Shown here: in pieces, positions 40,527 to 52,600 of the stretch
How the letters are laid out: each line of letters opens with the position of its first letter
How positions within the stretch are numbered: the first letter of the stretch is position 1
Origin: Spirometra erinaceieuropaei
Taxonomy: Eukaryota > Platyhelminthes > Cestoda > Diphyllobothriidea > Diphyllobothriidae
DNA length: 64,000 bases
Assembly (NCBI GenBank): GCA_902702965.1
Contig: CACRXP010000394.1
Span: 433,580 to 497,579, forward strand
Reading direction: 5' to 3'
Position numbers and translations under genes: made by a program
The notes under the pieces: generated by a model
Told to the model about the DNA's origin: nothing
What the model saw: the letters and a program-made list of their open reading frames with translations, nothing else
The model's database searches: none

Positions 40527-40720
40527 TCCGGACAAGGTCTAGGGTGCTGCTTTTACTCGAACCTCCATTGAGCACCTACGGTGGCATGTTAAAGACGCAT
40601 TTTCGATTTGGATTCCGGTCTGCGAACCCCGACTTGCGTCAGTCAATAATAGTTTGCCTTCACACGAAGGTCACGATGTCTCATTTCCCCATCGAGACCT
40701 TGTTCAATCTGTACCTCGGG
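40527..40720 (+). CDS. Candidate small exon
   Basis: An open segment reads RTRSRVLLLLEPPLSTYGGM, then a stretch ending FPIETLFNLYLG. It lies between an acceptor-like tcctccctgctacttatag (ends 40526) and a strong donor gtaagt (starts 40721). It begins in phase 1 and ends in phase 0, so it joins neither giant exon directly. No domain was recognised. Confidence 0.25.
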
Positions 40721-43700
40721 GTAAGTAGGCCTTAAGTGATTTCAATTCGCTCATTTTTGGTTTAGATGACCAAGGAGTTCTAGCAAGTTGTCCCTTCCCA
40801 CCGAAGCAACTGGTTTTAGACATCTGTTGGGGTCCAGTCAATCGCAGTGTTTGCAGTCAGGATTAGAACTGTCATCTATGCCGTACACCTTAGATCTGAA
40901 TTGGAAGTAGCTGCGCCTCAAGTCACGTAGGATTTTTTTTCCCATAGAAACACACGGAGCGTTATATATGCACAAATATGCTGGATGTTCATCATTCCTG
41001 GAGTTTTTTTGGTAAGGGTAGGGTGAAAGATCCCAATTAGATTTCGGTAGATTGTGGATCGTGTCATGCAGGAATGGTGGTAATGGGGGCTTTTCAGGTG
41101 GGGCAGCACGTCAGAGAGTAAGCTTTCAGAATGCAAGGCAACACAGAAGACAGCTAGTGGCAAGAAGAATACTTTGGAGTAACATGATGAATGTATGAAG
41201 GTACAGTATCCATCTGGATATTTCGTGACATGCCATTTTGAAAGAATGCCGGGCTATCGAGCAACTGAGCCTATCTCGGGCCGACATTTTTATTATCCCT
41301 CAATTCATGCCTAGTTGATTCTCGTCTTTTGTTGCTCCGCTCTTGGATACAACTGCCAGTCGTCAGTACTTGACTAGACTTCGCAAGTGCAGAAACCACA
41401 CAATCCACGGTTTACAACAGCTACCTGGAGTCTTTCGCCATACATTTACTGTTTTTAAAATGTGTTTATTGCCTAACACAGAGGTTCCTCTTTATTGCTA
41501 AGTACAACAATGAATTAAAGACAAGGGGAGCTGTGTGCGCATGTTAGAACATCTGGACCCCCTCAATCTGGGTGAACTGGAATAGTAGAAGAACCTTCTG
41601 TCAGAGGGACTTGTATAGCTGGAGTATTAGTAGTCTGAAGCGAGTAGCCTCTCTTTCATTGGGATGGCAGTCCGTATTGAAACGTACTTGCTTCCCACCC
41701 ATTATGCAATGACGGCAGTCCTCTCGGTCCTCTTTCGTACTCGAGCACTCGAATCTCTGAGGTGACCTTTATCCTAAAAAAATTTGGCAGGCTCTTCCCT
41801 CTCCATTGTGAACATGATTCTCTGACTGTTTTGTCCTATTCGGTCTTTTACCTGTCCTGCATATCGGAGGGGGGAGGAAGTGGCTGCGCTCTTTTCTAAT
41901 GAGGTGACTGTAGTTGCCCCAAGGCCGTTCTTTGATTTCGTTCCCCACGCCCATCTACCGTATCACCCCTTTTCAGATTGTAAGGATAATGCAGCTTACT
42001 GCCTATTTTGATTAAGTCAACTGGAAAAGGAGATGAATAAAGCAGAAAAACTTAAGACGCAAGAGGTGGAAGAATCAGCGGTAGACACGGTAATGCCGTT
42101 CACCGACCCATGTTCATTATAAACTAGATGTTCTAAACAGCGACGCCGGTTTTCAAACACAGGAGATCGGTGCACCCAGTAGACATCGCGCACGACATTC
42201 TCTAATTAGGAGGCGCCAGTGTGCCTACCGGGGTGACGGCCGGGGCGTCGTCACACGCCTTTCCTGACCTTAGGCCTTCTCGGGTTATGGTGTAAATCCA
42301 CATAAACCACCGGTGGCTGCACGATACGATTCCTTGAACTGAAGTCTGACGGCCACGCCTCTCTCAACTGTTCTGTCTGGTAATGGTCATTTTACTTTGC
42401 GATACCTGCAACGAAACTTCCTACTTAAGGTTTGATCCCCATAGGCAGTCCTCCTGAAGTGGTTGAGCTAGTCTTTTCTGACCGATACAAGGAGTCTTCA
42501 ATGACCAGCAAAGAGTGCGTACTACTGTGCTGCAGCTGGAGGTTTCTGTAAACAAGTTGAGTTTGCAGTGCGGTTTTTGAATTTCTGATTACCATTCTAT
42601 GTTATCTGCCAACCGTATCTCTTATACCTTCAGCTTGCCAAAGGGCAGTACTTGTGTTTATACTGAAAACACAAATCATAAATTTCTGCCTAATTTAGTA
42701 AACAGCCTCTCCCCTCCCTATGCAAACGTCCTACCGGTAATTTAACTTGCCTGTTGAACAGAGGAAAAGTCTAAATTTATGACTGACACTTTGGTGACTC
42801 GCAGAGACAATTGTGACTCCTGAAATCCAGACAGCTTTTCCCAATGATAAGAACATTAACCTTCAGCCTACTTACAGTTTGGGGTTTCGTTTCCAATTTG
42901 AGAGGCCGCTGGGTCGAGATTTTGTATCATACATACGCACTTCTTGGCAAGATAACAGCTTTTATTATTAGTTTAGATATTGCGAACACCTCAGAGTTTT
43001 TCGATGGGAATTATTTCAGTCAACCACTTACTTGGTTTATTTGCTCGGTTCGTGAAGGTGGCTCTGTTGTCTGCGTTTAACAGAGAATTTACTAATGAAG
43101 CCCTATTCTTCTTCTGCGGTAGATCTTTATCCATAAATATGCAGCCATATCCCGCTGAACACAGTCCCATGAAATTGGTGCCAAGACTCATGTATGTGGC
43201 TTCGGGTAATTACGTAGAGCCCCCTGAAACGTTTATTTGGCGACTGAAATTTATGTTGTTTATAGGCGACTTCATGTCTCCTTACGCCGTAGTCCTGAGA
43301 ACTCGGGAATTCGCTTGACGTTCAGATGCCCGTCGCTGCACACCAATCAATCCCATCCCTGCGTCCATTGGAATTTTTAAAATTCATAAAGGATATCATC
43401 GCATAAAGCCTCATTCTTCAGCAAACTGCACCTACAGCTAAGTCTGATAACACCACATGTTGGTACAATACGAGGCATGGCTACGCTGGTATCGGGTGTT
43501 TCAGTAAGTCTCAACTCCTCCCCTCTTGACGACTGACGCGTTCATAATTTGTTGGTCAGTTTATGGAAGTATCCGCCAGCATTAACACCAGTCAGTGTGC
43601 GACTTGACTTGGTTGCGTTCACAGGTCGATCAGGTGATTCACAAGTTAATTTGAACCGAGAAGTTTGGCCAAGGAGGACAAGGAACATTGAGGTGGTCAT

Positions 43701-43839
43701 TGCCGGCTTATTTGCCATTACCAGCGTTGGCGTAACAGATGGTTGAACACTAGTCACCTTATAGTCGAGAATTTCGTATATCAAACAAAACAAAACTGTC
43801 ACAATCTCGTGTTGTAAGTTTTTATTTGGCGTGCTTCAG
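40721..43839. other. Non-coding interval
   Basis: No gene supported. Open frames at 42.98-43.32 kb (+) and 43.54-43.80 kb (-) lack recognisable motifs or good splice pairs. The 42.17-42.35 kb patch is GC-rich. Confidence 0.4.
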
Positions 43840-44184
43840 AAATTTTTGCCTGTGAAGTTTCCTCGGCGTCAGGCATTCGAATACTATTACGCCTACTGTG
43901 CAGACACATTCAAGGCTAGTATTACAGATCCACACCCTTCCATAATAGAATACATTTTTCCTAATTCGGAGATGTACAGGCCTAGCCCTTTTTGCTCGTC
44001 CCAACGTCATACTGTCCGTCGTTACCGGGGCTTTTCTTCGGCCCTCCCCGAAGTACATCTACTGACCGGGATGGGCCTGATCCAACTTCGGCCACATTAT
44101 CACGGCGACATCTGTGGGGTGTATTGCTTGGTGGCAGAGGTTAATCAGTACGACTTTAGACCGTCTTTCTCCTGGATAGGCCGG
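43840..44184 (+). CDS. Candidate exon upstream of giant exon 2
   Basis: A 115-codon open stretch follows a good acceptor (tttttatttggcgtgcttcag, ends 43839) and ends at GGCCG|GTAATG, a weaker donor. The translation (KFLPVKFPRRQAFEYYYAYC early, GDICGVYCLVAEVNQYDF late) has an unusually even amino-acid mix for non-coding DNA but no domain I know. It could be an exon of the same gene as the giant exon 413 nt further on, an old mobile-element fragment, or chance. Confidence 0.25.
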
Positions 44185-44597
44185 TAATGAACTAAAGGCT
44201 ACCAGCGTTTTTAAAATTTATGTCCCTCCTGCCAGTAGGTAACCTGTGACTAGGTCGGCGCATATCAGCCCGCCGAATAAAAAGACTGCGAAAAGAAACT
44301 AATGGGCCACGAAAATTTAAAAGGCCAAAGACTGCTTTCCGGTCTGGTGCTGCATCTTCGATTTGTTCCGTACAAATGCGGTCTCATAACGTCGTATTTT
44401 GCATTTTTTTGCGCGTAACCACTTCCTCTTTTTAAGACCAGTGCCAAATGTTGTGTGTAGAGTGAGTGTCGACAGTTAGCTGGGCATAATTTAGCACAAG
44501 CTTGTTCTCAGGAGCTACATCCGAATTTATAGATGGATTATTTGCACGCAGCTTAGGGGTCCCTGTCAGTAAGTTATTCTACGTTTTCCTTTTATAG

Positions 44598-47500
44598 ACA
44601 CGCAAAGGAGGCCCCTTCTCATCGGAGATACAGGGAAACGACCCTTGAAAAGAAAAGATCGAAAGGGAACAGACCGTGTTGGCGCTGCAGCAGCAAAACT
44701 GGATCAGAACTCCAGCCACAGCACCTCCAACTTCAGCGAAAGGACTGAAGACCAGGGACAGCTCATTTTCAAAAACTGCGAAAGTCTTCTCAACGGAACG
44801 CTTAGCACACGCTCAGGCAGCCTCCCCTTCAACCATTCGAAAAGGGGCCATGTAAGTAGCTTCAGCACTGGCCCAGAGGACGAACAAGATGAACTGGAAG
44901 ACGAATATGACAACTGGAGCAGATCTGCAGTCTCGCAGCTCCTAGTCCAGGTCACTGAGAAGCTAGCCGATCAGGATAACGACATTTCTGGTGAACAGGA
45001 GATCCAGCTGTCGCCACGCTCTGCCTATGCCCTTTTCGATGAGTACTCCAGCATAGAGGAGCAGGAGAGGCAGCAGCTTCCCGTTTTCTCGACCCTCCTG
45101 ACGCGAGCCCTAGAAGCCAGCCGGACAAGCAACAATATCGCTCCCGTGCTCTGTCTCAAAGCCACCCATAACGAACTCTGTCAACTCGAGAGCGAACTCT
45201 TTGCCCACTTTGCCCGTGCCGACTATGATACCACCTCGCCAATCAATCTACGCAGCTGTATCCACTCAAAACATCTACATCCCACCTATGCGCGCATGCT
45301 GTTACTGAATCTACGCAAACTCCTCAGCCATCCTGCCCTTGAGAAGGCACCTGAACTGCGTTCTGACCTTCGCAGTTTGGTGGTGCGACTGGAGCAATCG
45401 CTTTCCTCCCCCTATCCCTCAGCTGCCTTTGAACTAACGTCAGAGGACACAGCCACTCTCTTGGAGGTCATTTCGGCCACCAATTTGCCCATATTTGATC
45501 CCGTGTCCACGCCTCCTCTCATCTTTAATGAACGAGAAACACCCCTTGTGGCGGCTGCCCTGCGAGTTGCTCGGGCCTCACTAGATCTCCGCGAAATGGC
45601 TGACACGCAAACCTTCAAGTCTTCAAATCATCGGGAGCTCTTGAGGGATGCTGGGTACTTGGTATCTGCGTCTGACCAGTCCTCGTGTCCTTCAGCCAAA
45701 TCCTTTGCTAAACTCATTTCTGCTGAGGATAAGGTCCTACTGACCAGCATACTTCATGACCTGGCTGAACAATCTAAGGGCCTTGCCGTCTATCGATTGC
45801 CCTCTCCCTTGGTTTCGGACCTTCATCAGTTGACTGACAGGTTTGGCCTTCTTGCCCTGCAGTGTGCAAGAGTTAAGGTATCTAAGGCGCTCTACGTTGT
45901 GAAAAACCGTTTCAAGCTGAAACCGGAAGATTTCAAACGTGTCTGTGTCATCGAGCCGCCCTCTCAGCAACTGATTCTTGATGCCCTCGTCCTCATTCTC
46001 GCCAGCAATATTCAACCAGCATCGGACACACAAAAGCTGAAGAACCTCAAATGGAAACTACAGGCCATCGTGGACGCCGGCGACCCCAAAGCTTCTTGTG
46101 AACTTAACGAGGATGAAGCCTCCTTCCTGGAGCACATGCTTACTATTGGTCTTGACTACAACTTCGACAGGGAACTCACGTGCCATTCAACAACTAGTGA
46201 CAGTGTGAACCCCCATTTTCTGGCCGAAGAGAACAAGACTTACGGCTGCAAAGAGGTTTACGAACCAGATATAGCTGCAAAGTCTGTTGTACCCGTCTCC
46301 TCCTCACAAATAGATGCCTTCTTTGAGTCAGTGCCGATGGTAATGGACACGGGAAAAACTGGCGCGTTTCTGGATGACATGTCTACTTGCAATCCGTTTG
46401 GGGACCCATTTGGACAGCCGAAGTCTTTGAAGCACCTTCCGGAGGGGAACACTAAATACATTGACGTCGAAGAGGAAAGTGTAATTCGTCCAGCCCATGT
46501 GGAGACAACAGGTCGTGCACCCTCAGCGTCTTCCCTTTCACAGAGACCGGAAGCTCAGACAGACCTTATTCCCGCCTCTCGACAGACTGAGGAAAACACC
46601 TTTATTTTCCGGCTGCTCAATCATGCCCTTATGCTGCAGTGTACATTAGAAGTGCTCCAACGAAATTCAATGCAGCCCTTCTCCTACAAACTGGCACCTT
46701 TTCAGGTCCTTCAGCTGTGTGATAGTGTAAGAAAACTCTCTTCAATCACTCCGAGCACAGACGACTCGAAACTCATAAAGAACCTCTCAATGAATGCTGA
46801 CCTACACTCAGCCGTTCGGCTCAATATGAAGACCATGCATCGTCTGCGAGAGTTCCACTCTCGCGTCTTCAAGTCTGTCATTCAAGACAGCATGACCAGG
46901 TTGGCCATTATCCAGGAGTCCATAATTTCCTCCAATCGAGAGGAAAATCTGCCTCCAGAGGACGCTTTCAATCTGGCTGAAATATGCTGTGCAACACGTT
47001 TTAACTATCTTGACTCTCTTTCCGTCTTCTTCCTGCACCAAATTCAATCTAGAAGCATGGCTATTTCAGACAGCTTACTTCCCCTAACTCCAAATGAGTT
47101 GACGTTATTAAATCAGGAAGCACATCAGACCTATGTACAGCTACAACAGTTAGAACAGAACCCAACGATGGCTGCTGTTCCGAATGACATCAGTCTTGAG
47201 CTGTTGAATCTTTACAAGCTGCGTGCTCTCGCCCAGTCACCGGAGATCGTTTCGGAACAGATTCAAAAGAGGTTACTTTGGCGGCATGCGCTCTCCCAAT
47301 TCTTTCTTTTTCATCCAGAGAAAGGTCTCAAGAAGGTATTTTCCGAAGTCGCCCTCAACGTTTTCGTGTATGAGAGTGAGACCTGGGAGGGAGATTTGAA
47401 GGCAAACTTCATCGCAGAAGTGGAAAAACTGATTGACAGCACGGAACGCAGAATCCTTGTTCGGCCTGAAGACTTAAACACATGGCTTCAGAGCAAGAGG

Positions 47501-50500
47501 GAGGACGCCGGCACCATTAGTTGTCTCGCAACAACACTAAAGGCCTACCTTGTCAGTTTTTTGCTGAAGAATCGAGAAACAAAAGTTGATATTGGCATTA
47601 TTACACCTTTGATTATCAAGCTGGTTAGGTCTCAGACCATTGACAGTGGACTGAAGTTGTCAGCGAGCGAAATTGACCTTATTAGGGCATTCGTCCCCAA
47701 ACAGGGTGACATCCCGCCTACATATATTCTCGACAAACCGGCAGAAAAGGAATGGAATAAAGAGCGCGCAGACTTGGAACGTGCCTGCGAACATGACCTC
47801 CTCGTCACTGAGCCTACCGCCCTTGCGAAAGTGGCACATTTCCAGGCTGGTATCGCTCAGGCCTCCGCGCGGTCACAGCTCTTACAGATCCTTTTGATTG
47901 AAACGATTTCCAACGGTCTTGCCAGAAACATCTTCCCTGTCGGTCAATCTCTATTCACTGACTTTGTTCACCCCACCGGTGCGACTTCGGAACTCACGCA
48001 GGAGAGAGCTGGATTGAATGGTCAACTCGGAACCACCAACAAGTCCCAGACTCTTCAAGACGTTCGAGATGGTTTGAAAGAAATCTTCACTAAAGAAGAA
48101 CTTCTGACCTCACCTGATTGTCTTTCGCGGGCCTCAAAGTTTTATAATGATCTGTCCACTATGCAACCCGCCCTTGCCACTGGCGGTGATCTTAGCAGAC
48201 ACTTTGAACGCCTTGTTTGTTTGCAAGAAGAGCAGAAGGTATCTAGTGCGACCCTTGAGCCGCTGATCAGCTCAAATGAGGCCTTGCTCTTCGCCCTTTT
48301 GTCCTTCCAGGCCCTCAGTTCGACAGCTGCACAATATCAACCCGACGTTGAGAGCCTCAGTTACTTGGTGTTTGCGCTTTCCATATGTCGTCGACACTTG
48401 GCGACTTCGGAAGCTATCATTCCAGCTCTGGATGCTCTGGATAAAAGGGCGCGCACCATCCTCTCAGGCTTCGTGCCGAGCAAACTAGCCGAGGTCGATC
48501 TGCAGACGATAAGTCAATTACAACACCTACTGACCAAACGATTGACCCCTAAGTTAGTCCGGGAAATCACAGAAAGTCTGAAAGAGATTAGTGCTAGTTC
48601 AGACGTCAGTAAAAATAAACTTCGTTTTATTGTGTTTGCGGCCGTCCTTCTGCCTACAGCCGATACACGCGTTAAGCTGCTCGCGCTGGCTCTCTGTCAA
48701 ATACTCGTGACTTCCTCCGTCTCTATCCCTGCCGGCGATCTTCCAACACAGCTTAACAATTCGGCTATTACCGAGGTCCTTTCATCTATGCAGACTGGGC
48801 TCTCTTTCCCCAGACCCTATACTGCTGACAGGAGCCGCCTCCTGTTAGCTCTGCTTCCCAGCTCTCAAGAGGAAAGAAATACGTGGAAGTGGGACCTGTT
48901 CACATTCTTTCAAACAATCTTCGCCGCGAATTTATTGCCAGCCAATTCGACCTCAAGTCTTGTCCCTAAGAACCTCATCTTGAAAGTCGTCTGGTTATAC
49001 CTATTTGAAGGCCAGGGTGAAACGTTGCCAGAAGGTGTGCTACTGGATGAGCTGCTTGATTCGCTACTTTATCATAACACGACTGTCTGGGCTGACGAAA
49101 ACAAAATTTCTTTCTTTGAGCATCTTTTCAAAGCGGCCCCACAAATCCCTACCGATATTATACCCTCCGTGGTCGAGCTCACGACCGAGAGCTTTGAACA
49201 GATCCATGACACTGGCCCGATTCTTCCGTCCGACTCTCATTTTCCCTCACTACAAGCTCATATGATTGCGGAGGTCCTCTACTCCCACATGCGAATGGAG
49301 ACTCCGCTAAGCTTTGCAGAACTTCTTCTTCTCTATCATGCTCTGGCCACTGTCTTACGATCGAAGTATCTGAGAGGACAGCCTGCTGCGAAGGTTGGCA
49401 TTACCTACAGTCTGCATCAAATTGAGTGGTCTCTGTCAAAAGGCAATCTTCTCCCCCCTACCGATCTCTGCCTATCGAAAGCCTACCATGAGGGTTTTGT
49501 AAAGGCCACTCTCCTAGATTCCAGAAACGAGACAGTTGAAGACTTGCGCTCCCTAGTTGCCCCAACTATTCTTTCTTCGGAAGATAGCGGCCCACTGGGA
49601 AGTCTGGATTTGCGTCAGGTGTCGGAAGGATTACGAGCGCTTCTGACCGGTCTCTTCCTCCTTTCTCCTTCTGACGCTAAGTCAACTTCGGAACTGCTTC
49701 TAAAGGCCTCGTCTAAGCCTTGCGCGACGAACCACGAGTCTATTTCTTCCGCCCTGTCACCGGCTGACGTTGCAAGGACGCACGCTCTTTTTGAGAACCT
49801 CTTTGCCTTGGATATGACAGGACCACTGCTCACCAGAGATCTCGACCTCAACTTTGACGTCGTGCTGAATTGCGCTCCGCCACCGAAAGTACCTGTGGCT
49901 GCAGAATTGGCCGCCAGCATCCTCGCTTATCTGTCATCAAAGAATGAAATAAACTCGCCCGAGGAGTCTAAGCTTTTCTTCCACGCCGTAGTTTTGCTCT
50001 CTTATGCTGCACGCTCCTCTACCTCCAGCATCCCACCCAGACTCCATCTAATCAAGACGATCGTTCCACAGCACCTGCTTCAGCAACAGCGCGATCAACC
50101 CGGTGCGTTGGATCCTACTGCCGTTTTTGCAGTTTCCGTAACCTCAGATATGTCCACTGAGACTGTTGTCTCTTCGCCAACAGAGAGTTTCGCTTCCTTC
50201 TCGGCTTGCAGCCTGGTACATCCCGAAGATCGCTTTTCTAATCAGATCTCTCCGATGGAACTGCCCTCATATGACTCAAAAACCAACGAGGTAGAGAACA
50301 ACGTGTTCTTCAGCATGGACTCTCTACCCAAGAACTCCATCACCTCAATCACCTCTTCCTCCGTGGTCGACACGAACGGTGAAGGAGCGGCGAAAGCTCC
50401 ACCTGATACACTACAGGTGTCTGCATTCGCAAAACTGCTGGCTTGTCCCGACGGTGATGCTGAGTGGTTACTCCGGTTAACTGAGACTTTTCACTGCGCT

Positions 50501-52600
50501 ACTATTATCCTGGCAAAGAGTTCCCTCACTCAGCTATCACATGGCCGATTCTTCCAGGCTATCCGAGCTCTGGATAGAGGCAATGACCAACACGAAGGGC
50601 AGGTTTTCCTTAAGGCCTTTCCTAACCAGGTGTCTGAAATGAGGGAGTTACCATTGAGCAAGTCGCAAATTAGCCTCCTGACCTGGCTGACTGCAGCCTG
50701 TAAAGATCGTTTAAAGAAAGCACTTCCGACTCTTATTGCCAAACTCGCCCACAGCGGAACCCTGACGGTTGCGGAGAAAGATAAGCTTGTCTCGCTTATC
50801 TTTGCGTACTTTAGCTTGAATCTGCCGGTGGCCAACAGCCTTTTGAGGGCAGCTGCGGGCTTGCTGGCAATAAAACTAAACAACACAAAAGGTCAACTCG
50901 TTTCTGAGGAGGTACAAGAATTCGCCAAGAGCCTGCTTTCAGTGCCGCCCACTGAACATGTTGATGATGAAGAGTTGGGTAGGACGGCCCTCGCTCTTCA
51001 GGCGGCCTGGAAAGCAAGTGAAAATCTCCCGTTGACTCTTACTGAACAGATATGTCTTGCGTACACCAGGCTGCTACCGGACACGGTTCTACCGGAACTC
51101 AACGATGCCATATTTTCCTCTAGATCTTGGCCTATGAATCTGGACGCAAAGCAGCGGAATCATTTGCAGAGGAAGAGTGATGCCTTGTGCGAATTACTAG
51201 CAGATATTTCTTTGGATACCCTTGAGAGGAAGGGCCCTAATGCCGAGAACTTGTCGGCACTACTCGCTTCTTCTGACCTACATTCCTGTGAGTCTCGATT
51301 GCGGACTCTGATTGAGTTCCATGGACCCCACTCAGATCCTCTTACCACACGCCTCATTGACACGGTGATGCGGAACCGCCAGCCCAGACAAACCTTCCGC
51401 GAGTGTGCCGCGGCCATCCTTGCCTTACTTGATTACAACACTCAAGACGCTTTTATCGTCCTTTCGCCTAGAGAAGCTGTGCAGTTAGCTGAAGACATTG
51501 GAGCTATCGGAGAGGCTTCGGAAGACTTATCGCGGGAAGAGTTGGCGAGAGCTCGTAATCGGCTTTATTTGGCCACTGCCTGCTTTTATGCCACTGTCAA
51601 CGATGATAGTTCGTCACCTTCATCAGTCTTCGAACTTCCGGTAACTTACTTGGGTCTTCACTCTCTACTGAACCGTCTCTCTAGCGCCCGACTAACACAA
51701 AGAATGTCTCTGTCCGAGCCTATTCCACCCTCTCCTCACTCTACCGCCTCCCCAACCCTCCAGCCCTCAAATAATCTAAACGAGTTAAGCAGCGATCTGA
51801 AACAACTGAACAAGCCTTCGCCTCCCACTGACGAAATTACCTACCTGATTCGGCACCCGCCTCAAGACATGGAAATGTTGGCCTCGAAGCAGGACACTCC
51901 GCTAGGGACCAGAAGTCAAAACAAAGTTACAGGAGGCGCTCCAGTAGTTATCGCGGGATCCGATAGTCCTCTCCGTCGACCAGTCTGTTCGCGCGGAAAA
52001 CGTCAACGCCTGCTCAGTTCACAATCCCTCGGCATGCAGAATCTTGCTTGGAGAGGACGCGGTCGACAGAGCAGCTGTGGCTTAGGCCTGGGTGACAGTG
52101 CACCGTTCATTAGCTCCTCCAGTCTGCTCTCACTGCCGCTGAATCTGGCTAAGTCGGGTTCTAGTCTCTTCACGGCCTCTGATTTGTCACTGAACGCACC
52201 GCGTGGGAAGTCCTCCCTCGACAGGCTCTATGAATTGGTGGAGATTCGACGTGCCGTGGTGGCTGGATCCCTGTCAGAGTTGAATCTCCTCGGCCGAACT
52301 CCCAGTTCCTTTACTCCTTGCTGGCCCGTGCACTCACCGTCTTCAATTCCTGTGCGCCGACCTTATGGTTGGTGGCGACGTGGGAATGTTGGAAAGGCAG
52401 GAGCTGCAGCAGCCGGTCCCTCGACACCGCCCACAAAAGTAGATTTAGGCGATATTCGTAAAAAATGCGCCGAGAATACGCTCTTCCTGTTGAACCGAGC
52501 CGCTTTCGAGGAGGATGAGGCACATGCCTGTTTCCACACAGTAGAGGCCAATCTTCGGTTACTGAACAACGTCTTAATTGGTTCGCGGAAACCAGTATAG
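44598..52600 (+). CDS. Giant 3' exon, Leu-rich helical repeat protein, family unknown
   Basis: The exon follows a strong acceptor (ctacgttttccttttatag) and stays open for about 8 kb to a TAG at 52598-52600. The first in-frame ATG is at 45296 (residue 218 counted from a TTG at 44645), yet the sequence before it is clearly protein-like, so the start codon must lie in an upstream exon. Residues 1-120 are polar and acidic; most of the rest is predicted helix. A motif L-[ST]-[PA]-x-[ED]-x3-L recurs, for example LSPRSAYAL (122), LTSEDTATL (264), LNEDEASFL (487), LPPEDAFNL (769), LSPADVART (1704), LSKSQISLL (2004) and LSPREAVQL (2273), suggesting a degenerate solenoid of helix pairs. A basic cluster (RRPVCSRGKRQR, about 2445) could be a nuclear signal. 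The Pro/Ser-rich linker at about 2355-2540 precedes a final helical domain. No transmembrane span, no enzyme motif. I do not recognise the family. Confidence 0.85.

Noticed and set aside
43542..43802. Minus-strand 86-codon frame resembling a mobile-element protein
   Set aside because: No motif could be named and the plus strand is equally open.
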